Assembly (NCBI RefSeq): GCF_021601385.1
Contig: NZ_BQHO01000031.1
Location: forward strand, 17,597 to 81,596
DNA: 64,000 nucleotides
Direction: 5' to 3'
DNA from: Pseudomonas parasichuanensis
GTDB taxonomy: Bacteria > Pseudomonadota > Gammaproteobacteria > Pseudomonadales > Pseudomonadaceae
The notes beneath the pieces are model-generated. The model was not told the origin of the DNA and searched no databases. It saw nothing but the letters and a program-made list of their open reading frames with translations. This document shows, one piece after another, positions 56,806-64,000 of the stretch (its first letter is position 1; every line of letters begins with the position of its first letter). The translations under genes were made by a program, and so were the position numbers.

Positions 56806-58020
56806 CTCGCTGAAAGGAATGAACGGCACCAGCTCGCCCTGGCGCGGCATGCTGCCCTCACGCACCTCCACCACCCCCTCGGCCCAGGCAGCGCTGCGCA
56901 GCACGCCGGAACTCTGGTTCTTGTAGATGCGTACCTGGCCGTCTTCGATGCGTGCCCGCAGGTATTCCCGACGATTGCCCGGTTTGGGCCAGTCGAAGCC
57001 CGCCGGCACGCTGAAGCGCAGCGGCGCGACAGCGGCCACACCTTGGCGGCGCAGCAGATAAGGGCGGGCCAGCAGGCCGAAGGTGACCAGGGTCGAGGCG
57101 GGGTTACCCGGCAGGCCGATGACCGGCACACCCTGGTAATGACCGAAGGTCAGGGGCTTGCCCGGCTTGATCGCCAGCTTCCACAGCGCCAGCTCACCGG
57201 CCTCGCGCAGAGCCAGGCCAAGGTAGTCGGCCTCGCCTACCGACACGCCGCCGGTGGAAAGGATCAGGTCGACATCGCCCAACCCGGCCAGGCACTGGCG
57301 GGTGCGGTCCAGGTCGTCGGCCAGAATGCCAGCATCCACCACCTCACAGCCCAGGCGCTGCAACCAGCTGACCAGCAGGCGCCGGTTGCTGTTGTAGATC
57401 TGCCCCGGGCCCAGCGGCAAACCGGGCTCGACCAGTTCGTCGCCGGTGGACAGCACCGCCACCTTGGGCCGGCGAACCACGTCGAGGCGGGCAAAACCCA
57501 GGGTCGCCGCCAGCCCCAGCTGGATCGGCCCCAGGCGTGTGCCGGCGCTCATCACCTGCTCGCCAGCGCGGGTCTCCTGGCCTTTGGGGCGCACGTTCTG
57601 GTCGAGAACCAGTGGTTCTAGAAAGCGCACCCGACCATCTTCCAGCACTTCGGCGTTTTCCTGCATCTCGACGCAATCGGCCCCTTCGGGCAGTGGTGCA
57701 CCGGTGAAGATACGGGCACAGGTGCCTGGCTGCAGGGGCAGCGGCGCGTGGCCAGCAAAAATACGCTGGGTCACCGGCAACGGTTCGCCCTGCCAATCAC
57801 CCAGCCGTAACGCATAGCCATCCATGGCGCTGTTGGGCCAGGGCGGCAGATCGAGCCCGGCCACCAGCTCACGCGCCAGCACACGGCCTTCGGCATCGGC
57901 CAGCGCGACTGCTTCAGTGTCATTGATAGGCGCGGCCTCGGCCAGCGCCAGCAGCCGCTCGAGGGCTTCTTCCACCGGCATCAACGGCCGGGCGGGTGCG
58001 GCCTCAACCACGGCTGTCAC
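56794..58020 (-). CDS. moeA: Molybdopterin molybdenumtransferase MoeA
   Basis: 408 residues with a GTG start. Inserts molybdate into adenylylated molybdopterin. Motifs: PPWPNSAMDGYALR (domain I), RIFTGAPLPEGADCVEMQEN, and the MoCF domain with VLSTGDELVEPG and STGGVSVGEADYLG, then GLPGNPASTLVTF. It starts 17 bases inside the end of moaB, so both genes are coupled. A GT gene ends convergently within it. Confidence 0.95.
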   Translation of the reverse strand: MTAVVEAAPARPLMPVEEALERLLALAEAAPINDTEAVALADAEGRVLARELVAGLDLPPWPNSAMDGYALRLGDWQGEPLPVTQRIFAGHAPLPLQPGTCARIFTGAPLPEGADCVEMQENAEVLEDGRVRFLEPLVLDQNVRPKGQETRAGEQVMSAGTRLGPIQLGLAATLGFARLDVVRRPKVAVLSTGDELVEPGLPLGPGQIYNSNRRLLVSWLQRLGCEVVDAGILADDLDRTRQCLAGLGDVDLILSTGGVSVGEADYLGLALREAGELALWKLAIKPGKPLTFGHYQGVPVIGLPGNPASTLVTFGLLARPYLLRRQGVAAVAPLRFSVPAGFDWPKPGNRREYLRARIEDGQVRIYKNQSSGVLRSAAWAEGVVEVREGSMPRQGELVPFIPFSELLG

Positions 58021-58543
58021 AGGCCGCCGCCTGCTTCAGGTGCGGGACGAAATTGCACGGGCGATGGCGCGCGTCGAGCTGTTCGGCGAGGATGCCATCC
58101 CAACCCGTGCGCACGGCATTGGTCGAGCCCGGCAGGCAGCACACCAGGGTGCCATTGGCCAGGCCGGCCAGGGCGCGGGATTGCACGGTCGAGGTGCCGA
58201 TATCGGCCACCGAGATCTGCCGGAACAGCTCGCCGAAGCCCTCGACCTGCTTGTCCAGCAGGCAGGCCACGGCCTCCGGGGTGCTGTCGCGGCCGGTGAA
58301 ACCGGTTCCGCCGGTGATCAGCACCACCTGCACCTGGTCATCGGCAATCCAGGTCGCGACCTGGGCGCGGATCTTGTACAGGTCATCCTTGAGCAGCACC
58401 CGGGCGGCGAGCTGATGACCCGCCGCCGTGAGGCGGTCGACGAACAACTGGCCGGAGGTATCGGTGTCGAAGGTACGGGTGTCACTGACCGTCAGCACAG
58501 CGATGTTCAGCGGCACGAAGGGAGTATCTGCCTTGGCTTTCAT
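58004..58543 (-). CDS. moaB: Molybdopterin adenylyltransferase MoaB
   Basis: 179 residues. NIAVLTVSDTRTFDTDTSGQ, then VQVVLITGGTGFTGRDSTPE (the TGGTG nucleotide motif) and CCLPGSTNAVRTGWDGIL are MoaB/Mog family marks. It adenylylates molybdopterin before MoeA acts. It is first in a moaB-moeA pair. Other cofactor genes are outside this window. Confidence 0.93.
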   Translation of the reverse strand: MKAKADTPFVPLNIAVLTVSDTRTFDTDTSGQLFVDRLTAAGHQLAARVLLKDDLYKIRAQVATWIADDQVQVVLITGGTGFTGRDSTPEAVACLLDKQVEGFGELFRQISVADIGTSTVQSRALAGLANGTLVCCLPGSTNAVRTGWDGILAEQLDARHRPCNFVPHLKQAAACDSRG

Positions 58544-58723
58544 GGGGGTCCGTCGCAGGGAAACTGGGATGTGCGCTGTTATATCACAGGCCAGCCGAAC
58601 GCTGCCCCGCCGTTGTTCCCGGTCAATGCCCGAGCCTGGGCACTATGCTGCACTGTGCAAGGAACTTGCGTGGACGCCCTGCGTCCTAATGTCATCTAGC
58701 ACCCTCATACCAGGAGAAACACG

Positions 58724-58945
58724 ATGATCCAACGGACCCTTCCCGCTTTCCTGCTTGCCCTGGGCCTGGGCGCCCTCGCCGGCTGCGCCTCGCCCGCCGT
58801 CATCACGCTGAACGACGGCCGCGAGATCCAGGCGGTGGATACCCCGAGCTATGACGAAGACTCCGGCTTCTACGAATTTGAACAGCTTGACGGCAAGCGC
58901 ACGCGCATCAACAAAGACCAGATCCGCACGGTCAAAGAGCTGTGA
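58724..58945 (+). CDS. YgdI/YgdR-type small lipoprotein
   Basis: 73 residues with signal peptide and lipobox (LALGLGALAGCASPAV), then an SH3-like domain typical of YgdI/YgdR (ITLNDGREIQAVDTPSYDED and GKRTRINKDQIRTVKEL). CCAGGAGAAACACG provides the Shine-Dalgarno. Envelope-associated; the exact role is unknown. It precedes tRNA-Pro. Confidence 0.88.
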   Translation: MIQRTLPAFLLALGLGALAGCASPAVITLNDGREIQAVDTPSYDEDSGFYEFEQLDGKRTRINKDQIRTVKEL

Positions 58946-58989
58946 TCCAGCCTCTGCTTTTCGACGCAACTCCTTTTTGCAACAAGGGG

Positions 58990-59018
58990 TTGCGTTGAAA
59001 AAAACGATGCAGTAGCAT
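58990..59018 (+). promoter_or_regulatory. Candidate tRNA-Pro promoter
   Basis: TTGCGT, 17-base spacer, TAGCAT, 9 bases before the tRNA. Spacing is optimal. A 9-bp hairpin (CGCAACTCC / GGGGTTGCG) overlaps the -35. Confidence 0.35.
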
Positions 59019-59027
59019 TTTGGCCAT

Positions 59028-59104
59028 CGGAGTGTAGCGCAGCCAGGTAGCGCGTCTCGTTCGGGACGAGAAGGCCGCAGGTTCGAATCCTGTCTCTCCG
59101 ACCA
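59028..59104 (+). tRNA. tRNA-Pro (anticodon CGG)
   Basis: 77 bases with encoded CCA. Anticodon stem TCTCG/CGAGA closes loop TTCGGGA, giving anticodon CGG, which reads CCG. The D and T arms are normal (GCGCAGCCAGGTAGCGC and CAGGTTCGAATCCTG). The acceptor stem has one T-T mismatch (pair 6-67), which I recall as common in this Pseudomonas tRNA. Confidence 0.95.
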
Positions 59105-59113
59105 GATCCCAAC

Positions 59114-59140
59114 AAAAAACCCGCCTTGTGCGGGTTTTTT
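59114..59140 (+). terminator. tRNA-Pro terminator
   Basis: AAAAAACCCGC / GCGGGTTTTTT with a CTTGT loop, immediately after the tRNA. Confidence 0.93.
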
Positions 59141-59177
59141 GTTGCCTGCAAACAGGCGACTTGAGTTGCTTACATTG

Positions 59178-59441
59178 GCCTCATCGCCGGCAAGTCGCAG
59201 CGGCGTACCACGACTCCCACAGGGGTCGCAAAATTTTGTGGGAGCAACTGTCCTGCGCATTTCCTCTGTAGGCGCGGCCTTGCCGGGGCGCCGGACCGGC
59301 CGGAAAGGGCTGCGTAGCTGCCCCGGCAATTCTACGTTCACGCTGAAATCCTGGGGCCGCGCTGCGGCCCTTTCGCGACACAAGGCCGCTCCTACGGGGC
59401 TCGTGCAATCCATGTGGGAGCCGGTTGCCGGCGATGAGGCC
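59178..59441. repeat. Nested REP cluster between tRNA-Pro and mqo
   Basis: Outer arms GGCCTCATCGCCGGCAA (59178-59194) and TTGCCGGCGATGAGGCC (59425-59441) form a perfect 17-bp inverted repeat. Inside lie an ACTCCCACAGG/TTTTGTGGGAGCAACTG pair, an inverted copy of the 11195-11244 extended REP (near 59267-59315), and another REP arm (CAAGGCCGCTCCTACGG). The region has no gene; the 300+ base gap is explained by this cluster. Confidence 0.8.
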
Positions 59442-59459
59442 AGCACCGCTATCAGCGGG

Positions 59460-61046
59460 TCACTGCGAACCCGCTACAGTCGCCTCCGGCATTACCGGCA
59501 CATGCAGCAGTTGCAGCCGGGCACTGCTCCACTCGCGGGTCTTGTTGGTCAACGCCAGGTCGTTGTTCAGCTTCTGGCCGTAGGTTGGCACGATCGCTTT
59601 CAGCTTGGCCTGCCACTCAGGGCTCTTGATGCGGTCCTTGAAGGTCTTCTCCAGCACCGTCAGCATGATCGGCGCGGCGGTCGACGCGCCGGGCGAGGCG
59701 CCCAGCAGCGCGGCGATGCTGCCGTCCTCGGCGGCCACCACCTCGGTGCCGAACTGCAGGATGCCGCCGTGTACAGGGTCCTGCTTGATCACCTGCACCC
59801 GCTGACCGGCCTGCAACAGCGTCCAGTCCTCGTTCTTGGCGTTGGGGAAGTACTCGCGCAGGGCCGCCATGCGGTCATCGAAACTGAGCATCAGCTGGCC
59901 CATCAGGTAGGTGCTCAGATCGAAGTTGTCGATACCGGCATGCACCATAGGGCTGACGTTGTGGCGGGTCAGCGAGGCGAACATGTCCAGCAACGAGCCG
60001 TGCTTCAGGTACTTGGTGGAGAAGGTCGCGAACGGGCCAAACAGCAGCACCTGCTTGCCATCGATCATCCGGGTGTCGAGGTGCGGCACCGACATCGGTG
60101 GCGCGCCGACCGACGCCTTGCCGTACAGCTTGGCCTGGTGCCGGGCAACCGTGTCCGGGTTGTCGGTCATCAGGAACTGCCCACCCACCGGGAAGCCGGC
60201 ATAGCCCTCGGCCTCCGGGATGCCGGATTTTTGCAGCAGCTTCAGCGCACCGCCCCCGGCGCCGATGAACACGAACTTGGCCTTGACGCTGGTCTGCGTG
60301 CCGCCATTGGCCAGGTCGGCCACCCGCACGTTCCAGCTGCCGTCTTCATTGCGCACGATGTCGCGCACTTCATGGCTCAGGTGCAGCTGGACATTGGGGT
60401 TGCGGGTCATCGAGGCGAACAGCTGGCGGGTGATCTCGCCGAAGTTCACGTCGGTACCGATGGCCATGCGTGTGGCCGCGACTTTCTGCCCGGGGTCGCG
60501 CCCTTCCATCACCAGCGGCGCCCACTGGCGGATCTGCTCGCGGTCTTCGGAAATCTGCATGCCGCGGAACAGCGAGCTGTGCTGCAGCGCCGCCACGCGC
60601 TTGTGCAGGAAGGCGATGTTCTCGTCACCCCAGACAAAGCTCATGTGCGGCACGTTGTTGATGAACGATGGCGGGTTGCTCAGCACGCCCTGTTCGACCT
60701 GATAGGCCCAGAACTGCTTGGACACCTCGAACTGCTCGTTGACGTTGACCGCCTTGCTGATGTCGATGCTGCCGTCCTTGCCTTCGCTGGTGTAGTTCAG
60801 CTCGCAGAAGGCGGAGTGGCCGGTACCGGCGTTGTTCCAGGCGTTGGAGCTCTCTTCGGCGACCTGGTCCATGCGTTCGTAGACGTCGACCTTCCAGTTC
60901 GGCTCAAGCTCGGTGAGGTAGGTCCCCAGGCTCGCACTCATGATGCCGCCGCCGATCAGTAGGACATCGACAGTCTTTTCTGGCTCCGCGGGTTTGGAGC
61001 AACCGATGACGCCCAGGCACAGGAGCGTCAGCAGGATTTTCTTCAT
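59460..61046 (-). CDS. mqo: Malate:quinone oxidoreductase with lipoprotein-type signal
   Basis: 528 residues from [23 protein letters not shown]-binding [13 protein letters not shown] follows about residue 32, then [31 protein letters not shown], and C-terminal [20 protein letters not shown], all Mqo family marks. It oxidises malate to oxaloacetate and passes electrons to quinone. Unusually, the N-terminus is a classical signal peptide with lipobox VIGC, suggesting an exported lipoprotein, while most Mqo proteins are cytoplasmic-face peripheral enzymes. An alternative start 23 codons earlier would not remove it. Confidence 0.9.
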   Translation of the reverse strand: MKKILLTLLCLGVIGCSKPAEPEKTVDVLLIGGGIMSASLGTYLTELEPNWKVDVYERMDQVAEESSNAWNNAGTGHSAFCELNYTSEGKDGSIDISKAVNVNEQFEVSKQFWAYQVEQGVLSNPPSFINNVPHMSFVWGDENIAFLHKRVAALQHSSLFRGMQISEDREQIRQWAPLVMEGRDPGQKVAATRMAIGTDVNFGEITRQLFASMTRNPNVQLHLSHEVRDIVRNEDGSWNVRVADLANGGTQTSVKAKFVFIGAGGGALKLLQKSGIPEAEGYAGFPVGGQFLMTDNPDTVARHQAKLYGKASVGAPPMSVPHLDTRMIDGKQVLLFGPFATFSTKYLKHGSLLDMFASLTRHNVSPMVHAGIDNFDLSTYLMGQLMLSFDDRMAALREYFPNAKNEDWTLLQAGQRVQVIKQDPVHGGILQFGTEVVAAEDGSIAALLGASPGASTAAPIMLTVLEKTFKDRIKSPEWQAKLKAIVPTYGQKLNNDLALTNKTREWSSARLQLLHVPVMPEATVAGSQ

Positions 61047-61212
61047 TGGATCTATCCGGTTGTTGTGTAAGCGCGGCCTCGATAGCAGAGAGCGTGCCAA
61101 CCGGTTGCAGGCCAATGTTCATGGGGGCGACAACGGGTCGCATGGCGACAAACCGCCACAGCCGGGGGGAAAGATCCTGCACGGATGGCGGATTTCCCCC
61201 ACAGCAGGCGCT

Positions 61213-62829
61213 TCAGGCGGTCAGGCGCGAGGTGACCTCGCCCAATTGCCCCGACAAACCATGCAACCGCTGCCCCGCCTGCTCGGTATGCTGCACCGCC
61301 TGCTGGTTGGCCGTGGCGATGCGGGTGATCTCGATCAGGTTGCGCGAGATATCCTCGGCGACACTGGTCTGCTCCTCGGCTGCCGTGGCGATCTGCCGGT
61401 TCATGTCGCGGATCGCCTCCACCGCCAGGGTGATGCGCTGCAGCATCTGCCCAGCCTGCTGCACCTGCTCGGCGCCCTCTTCACTGCGCTGCTGGCCACT
61501 CTCGATGGCCTTGACCGCCTCGACCGCGCCGGACTGCACCGCTTCGATGATCTGGTGGATCTCGGCAATCGACGCCGCCGTGCGCTGTGCCAGGCTGCGC
61601 ACCTCGTCCGCCACTACCGCAAAGCCACGCCCGGCCTCGCCAGCGCGCGCCGCCTCGATGGCAGCGTTGAGCGCCAGCAGGTTGGTCTGCTCGGCAATGC
61701 CGCGGATCACCTCGAGCACCTTGCCGATACGCGAGCTGTCGCTCTCCAGGTGGCGAATCACCGCAGCCGTGCCGGCGATCTCGCGGTTGACCAGGCCAAT
61801 GATGTCGATGGTCTGCTGCATCACCTGCTCGCCGGCCTGGGCACTGTGGTCGGCGTCGTCCGCCGCACGCGCCGCCTCGGCGGCATGGCGCGCCACCTCC
61901 TGGGCAGTGGCGGACATCTCGTGCATGGCGGTGGCGACCTGGTCGGTGCGCTGGAACTGGTCATGGGTGCCGGTGGCCATGTCGCCGGCGATGTTACGCA
62001 GCTGGCCGCTGGCGCTCTCGAGCTCTTCGGCATTGTCCTTGAGCCGGCCGACAGTGTCGGCCAGGAAGTCGCGCAGGGTATTGGCGGCTCGCGCCAGGCG
62101 CCCCAGCTCGTCCTCGCGGCGGCTGTCGACCCGCGCGCCGAAGCGGCCTTGGCTGAGCTGGGCAACATAGTCGATCAACTGGCGAATCGGCTCGACCAGG
62201 CTGCGGTTGATCAGCCACAGGCTCAGCAGCCCGACCAGCACGGCCGACGCCAGCATCACCAGCACGCCGAGCCACACGGTGCGCTCGGCGTCGGCGTTGA
62301 TTTCGGCCGCACGGCCACGGGCGTCGCCGCGCAACTGCTCGACCAACGCACTCATCTGGTCGCTGGTGGCGCGGTCCACACCCTTGACCGCCACATCGCC
62401 GGCCACCGGGTCACCACCGGCGGCGAGGAATGCCTGGCGGCCCTGTGCGTACGCCGCACCCAACTGCCGGTGGCTGGCCTTGAGCTGTTCCAGGCGCGCC
62501 TTGAGCGCCGGGTCGCTGCTGTCGATCAATTGGCCGAGCAGGGTCTGAACCTGCTGCTCGCGGGCCTGGAACTGCTGCCAGTACTTGTCCAGCTCGGCCG
62601 GCTGGCGGCCGCGCAGCAGCACGTTCTTCCACTCCTGCACCTGGATCTTGAACTGCAGGTTGGCTTCATCGATCAACTGCGAGGCCTGCAAGGGCCCATC
62701 CACCAGCTGGGCATAGCCACGCACGCTGGAAGACAGGAACTGGAAGCACACCAGGGCGATCAACAGCATCGCCGCCAGGCTACCGCCGAGCAGGGTGAGA
62801 ATTTGCACTCTGAGGGATTTACGCAACAT
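61213..62829 (-). CDS. Methyl-accepting chemotaxis protein
   Basis: 538 residues. TM1 about 11-33, periplasmic helical ligand domain about 34-183 (~150 residues, four-helix-bundle size), TM2 184-207 (VWLGVLVMLASAVLVGLLSL), HAMP to about 260, and a cytoplasmic signalling domain with the hairpin-tip region IRGIAEQTNLLALNAAIEAA and VVADEVRSLAQRT. No C-terminal pentapeptide for CheR docking is seen (ends TSRLTA). Ligand unknown. Confidence 0.93.
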   Translation of the reverse strand: MLRKSLRVQILTLLGGSLAAMLLIALVCFQFLSSSVRGYAQLVDGPLQASQLIDEANLQFKIQVQEWKNVLLRGRQPAELDKYWQQFQAREQQVQTLLGQLIDSSDPALKARLEQLKASHRQLGAAYAQGRQAFLAAGGDPVAGDVAVKGVDRATSDQMSALVEQLRGDARGRAAEINADAERTVWLGVLVMLASAVLVGLLSLWLINRSLVEPIRQLIDYVAQLSQGRFGARVDSRREDELGRLARAANTLRDFLADTVGRLKDNAEELESASGQLRNIAGDMATGTHDQFQRTDQVATAMHEMSATAQEVARHAAEAARAADDADHSAQAGEQVMQQTIDIIGLVNREIAGTAAVIRHLESDSSRIGKVLEVIRGIAEQTNLLALNAAIEAARAGEAGRGFAVVADEVRSLAQRTAASIAEIHQIIEAVQSGAVEAVKAIESGQQRSEEGAEQVQQAGQMLQRITLAVEAIRDMNRQIATAAEEQTSVAEDISRNLIEITRIATANQQAVQHTEQAGQRLHGLSGQLGEVTSRLTA

Positions 62830-62911
62830 CGTGGATCTCGGAACAAGGAGGTAAGGAAGCGGGCACGAAAGCGCCGCCGACTACAGACATCCTTGTCCTC
62901 GTTCGCAGGCC

Positions 62912-62941
62912 AAAAAAAAGCTGCCATCGATCGATAGCAGC
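62912..62941 (-). terminator. ABC exporter terminator
   Basis: On the minus strand GGCTGCTATCGATCGATGGC with AGC then TTTTTTTT. GCTGC/GCAGC stem, just downstream of the ABC transporter stop. Confidence 0.8.
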
Positions 62942-63020
62942 CAGGTCGAGCACATACGCAACAGCTGAGCCAGATACTCTCAGGCAATTGCTACAGAATT
63001 GTTACAAGCTCGCGACAGCC

Positions 63021-64000
63021 TCAGCCATTGTTGAACTGCAGCGCCGCCAGGCGTGCATACAGCGGGCTTTCCTCCACCAACTGGCGGTGCGTGCCCACCG
63101 CCACCAGGCGTCCCTGGTCGATCACCGCGATGCGGTCGGCATGCTGCACCGTGGCCAGGCGGTGGGCGATGACCAGCGTGGTGCGCCCGGCCATCAACTG
63201 CGGCAACGCTTGCTGGATCAGGTGCTCGCTTTGCGCATCGAGGGCGCTGGTGGCTTCGTCCAGCAGCAGGATCGGTGCATCCACCAGCAGCGCCCGGGCA
63301 ATCGCCAGGCGCTGGCGCTGGCCGCCAGACAAACCGATGCCGCCCTCCCCCAACAGCGTCTGGTAACCCTGCGGCAACTGGGCGATGAACTCATGGGCAT
63401 GGGCACTGCGCGCCGCCGCCTCGACCTCGGCCTGGCTGGCCTCGGGGCGGCCATAGCGGATGTTGGCCTCGACCGTGCCGCGGAACAGCGCCGGCTGCTG
63501 GGCCACCAGGGCGAACTGGCGGCGCAGCTCGGCCACCGCCAGGCCGGTGATCGGTTGGCCATCGAGCAGGATGCTGCCGCCCTGGGGGTCGTAGAAGCGC
63601 AGCAACAGGTCGAACAGGGTCGACTTGCCGGCGCCCGACGGGCCGACCAAGGCGACCGTCTGGCCGGGCTGCACCTGCAGGCTCAGGCCATCGATGGCGG
63701 CCACCGCCGGGCGCGACGGGTAGGCGAAGCGCACGTCGCGCAACTCGATGGCGCCACTGGCGCGGCCGCCCGCCAGGCTGACGGCCTGGCGCGGCGCCAG
63801 GATCGCGCTCTGTGCCGCCAGCAGTTCGGCAATACGCTCGGCGGCGCCCGCGGCGCGCTGCAGCTCGCCGATCACCTCGCTCAAGGTACCGAAGGCACTG
63901 CCGACGATCAGGCTGTAGAACACGAAGGCCGCCAGCTCGCCGCCAGAGATACGCCCGGCGATCACATCCATGCCCCCCACCCAGAGCATCACCCCCACCT
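63021..64000 (-). CDS. ABC exporter (MsbA-like), partial, N-terminus off window
   Basis: The visible 326 residues comprise the end of the transmembrane domain ([20 protein letters not shown]) and a full ATPase: Walker [11 protein letters not shown]-loop [10 protein letters not shown], signature [15 protein letters not shown], Walker [14 protein letters not shown]-loop IAHRLAT. It is a half-transporter of the lipid/peptide exporter type. The N-terminal TM segments are beyond the right edge. Substrate unknown. Confidence 0.92.
   Translation of the reverse strand, partial: VGVMLWVGGMDVIAGRISGGELAAFVFYSLIVGSAFGTLSEVIGELQRAAGAAERIAELLAAQSAILAPRQAVSLAGGRASGAIELRDVRFAYPSRPAVAAIDGLSLQVQPGQTVALVGPSGAGKSTLFDLLLRFYDPQGGSILLDGQPITGLAVAELRRQFALVAQQPALFRGTVEANIRYGRPEASQAEVEAAARSAHAHEFIAQLPQGYQTLLGEGGIGLSGGQRQRLAIARALLVDAPILLLDEATSALDAQSEHLIQQALPQLMAGRTTLVIAHRLATVQHADRIAVIDQGRLVAVGTHRQLVEESPLYARLAALQFNNG

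Noticed and set aside
59028-59104. tRNA-Pro acceptor mismatch as evidence for a pseudo-tRNA
   Set aside because: The T-T pair at 6-67 is, as far as I recall, shared by this Pseudomonas tRNA; all other stems and the CCA end are intact.
59028-59104. tRNA-Pro as an integration site
   Set aside because: No integrase or repeated tRNA end is found nearby; the phage fragment lies more than 50 kb away.

Overview
The window looks like a chromosomal segment of a fluorescent Pseudomonas of the P. putida group. The evidence is the GC-rich host coding sequence, the REP palindromes (cores such as GCGGGCAAGCCCGCTCC), and a gene order that combines a copper-responsive cin locus (cinR-cinS divergent from cinA-queF), hsbR-hsbA, lolCDE, sthA-apbE-GAPDH/mfd, psrA/lexA-sulA, topA, fadBA, uup, slt, cheV and moeA-moaB. 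This assignment is inference from recognised proteins and synteny; no database search was run.

Positions 1-~5780 hold part of a contractile-tail phage module. All genes are on the minus strand and tightly coupled: C-terminal part of the tape measure, Dit-like protein, baseplate plug-like protein, hub with a lytic transglycosylase domain, Gp138-like spike, gp25-like wedge, and a baseplate J protein that runs off the left edge. The tape measure stops abruptly at ~5770-5785, where the sequence continues into the 3' two-thirds of a PhoD-like phosphatase gene on the opposite strand. Both genes are broken at the same point, so this is either a deletion/rearrangement scar or an assembly chimera.

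From 5.8 to 63 kb the content is core Pseudomonas. 6.9-9.3 kb: HsbA/HsbR (HptB pathway) and a PilZ protein. 9.3-15 kb: MlaA, HAD-like protein, DUF4404 protein, QueF, the copper cupredoxin CinA and its two-component system CinRS. 15-18.4 kb: LolCDE lipoprotein sorting. 18.4-24 kb: second PilZ protein, glycerophosphodiester phosphodiesterase, soluble transhydrogenase, ApbE flavin transferase, GAPDH. 24-31.6 kb: Mfd, CsiV-like protein, large SWIM-SNF2 helicase. 31.7-36.2 kb: NagZ, L,D-transpeptidase-like protein, PsrA, LexA-SulA and small conserved genes. 36.3-43.7 kb: TopA, DUF1653 protein, FadBA, membrane protein. 43.7-50.1 kb: UspA-like protein, Uup, Slt, MOSC protein, CheV. 50.5-53.8 kb: an Hpt-like helical protein, a NarL-type two-component pair, a YegS-like lipid kinase. 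54-56.8 kb: a two-gene sugar nucleotide/glycosyltransferase unit with a FleQ-like box upstream. 56.8-64 kb: MoeA-MoaB, small lipoprotein, tRNA-Pro(CGG), lipoprotein-type malate:quinone oxidoreductase, chemoreceptor, and an ABC exporter cut by the right edge.

Functional themes are surface/biofilm and motility signalling (HsbRA, two PilZ proteins, FleQ-like box, CheV, MCP), envelope maintenance (MlaA, Lol, NagZ, Slt, L,D-transpeptidase), and regulated stress circuits with visible operators (LexA boxes, a double PsrA palindrome, a CinR/CusR-type copper box). I did not find an obviously novel multi-gene defence or mobile system. The most unusual items are the phage/phosphatase junction, the FleQ-like box before a small exopolysaccharide-type unit, the palindrome cluster before the NarL-type kinase, and the lipoprotein signal on Mqo.
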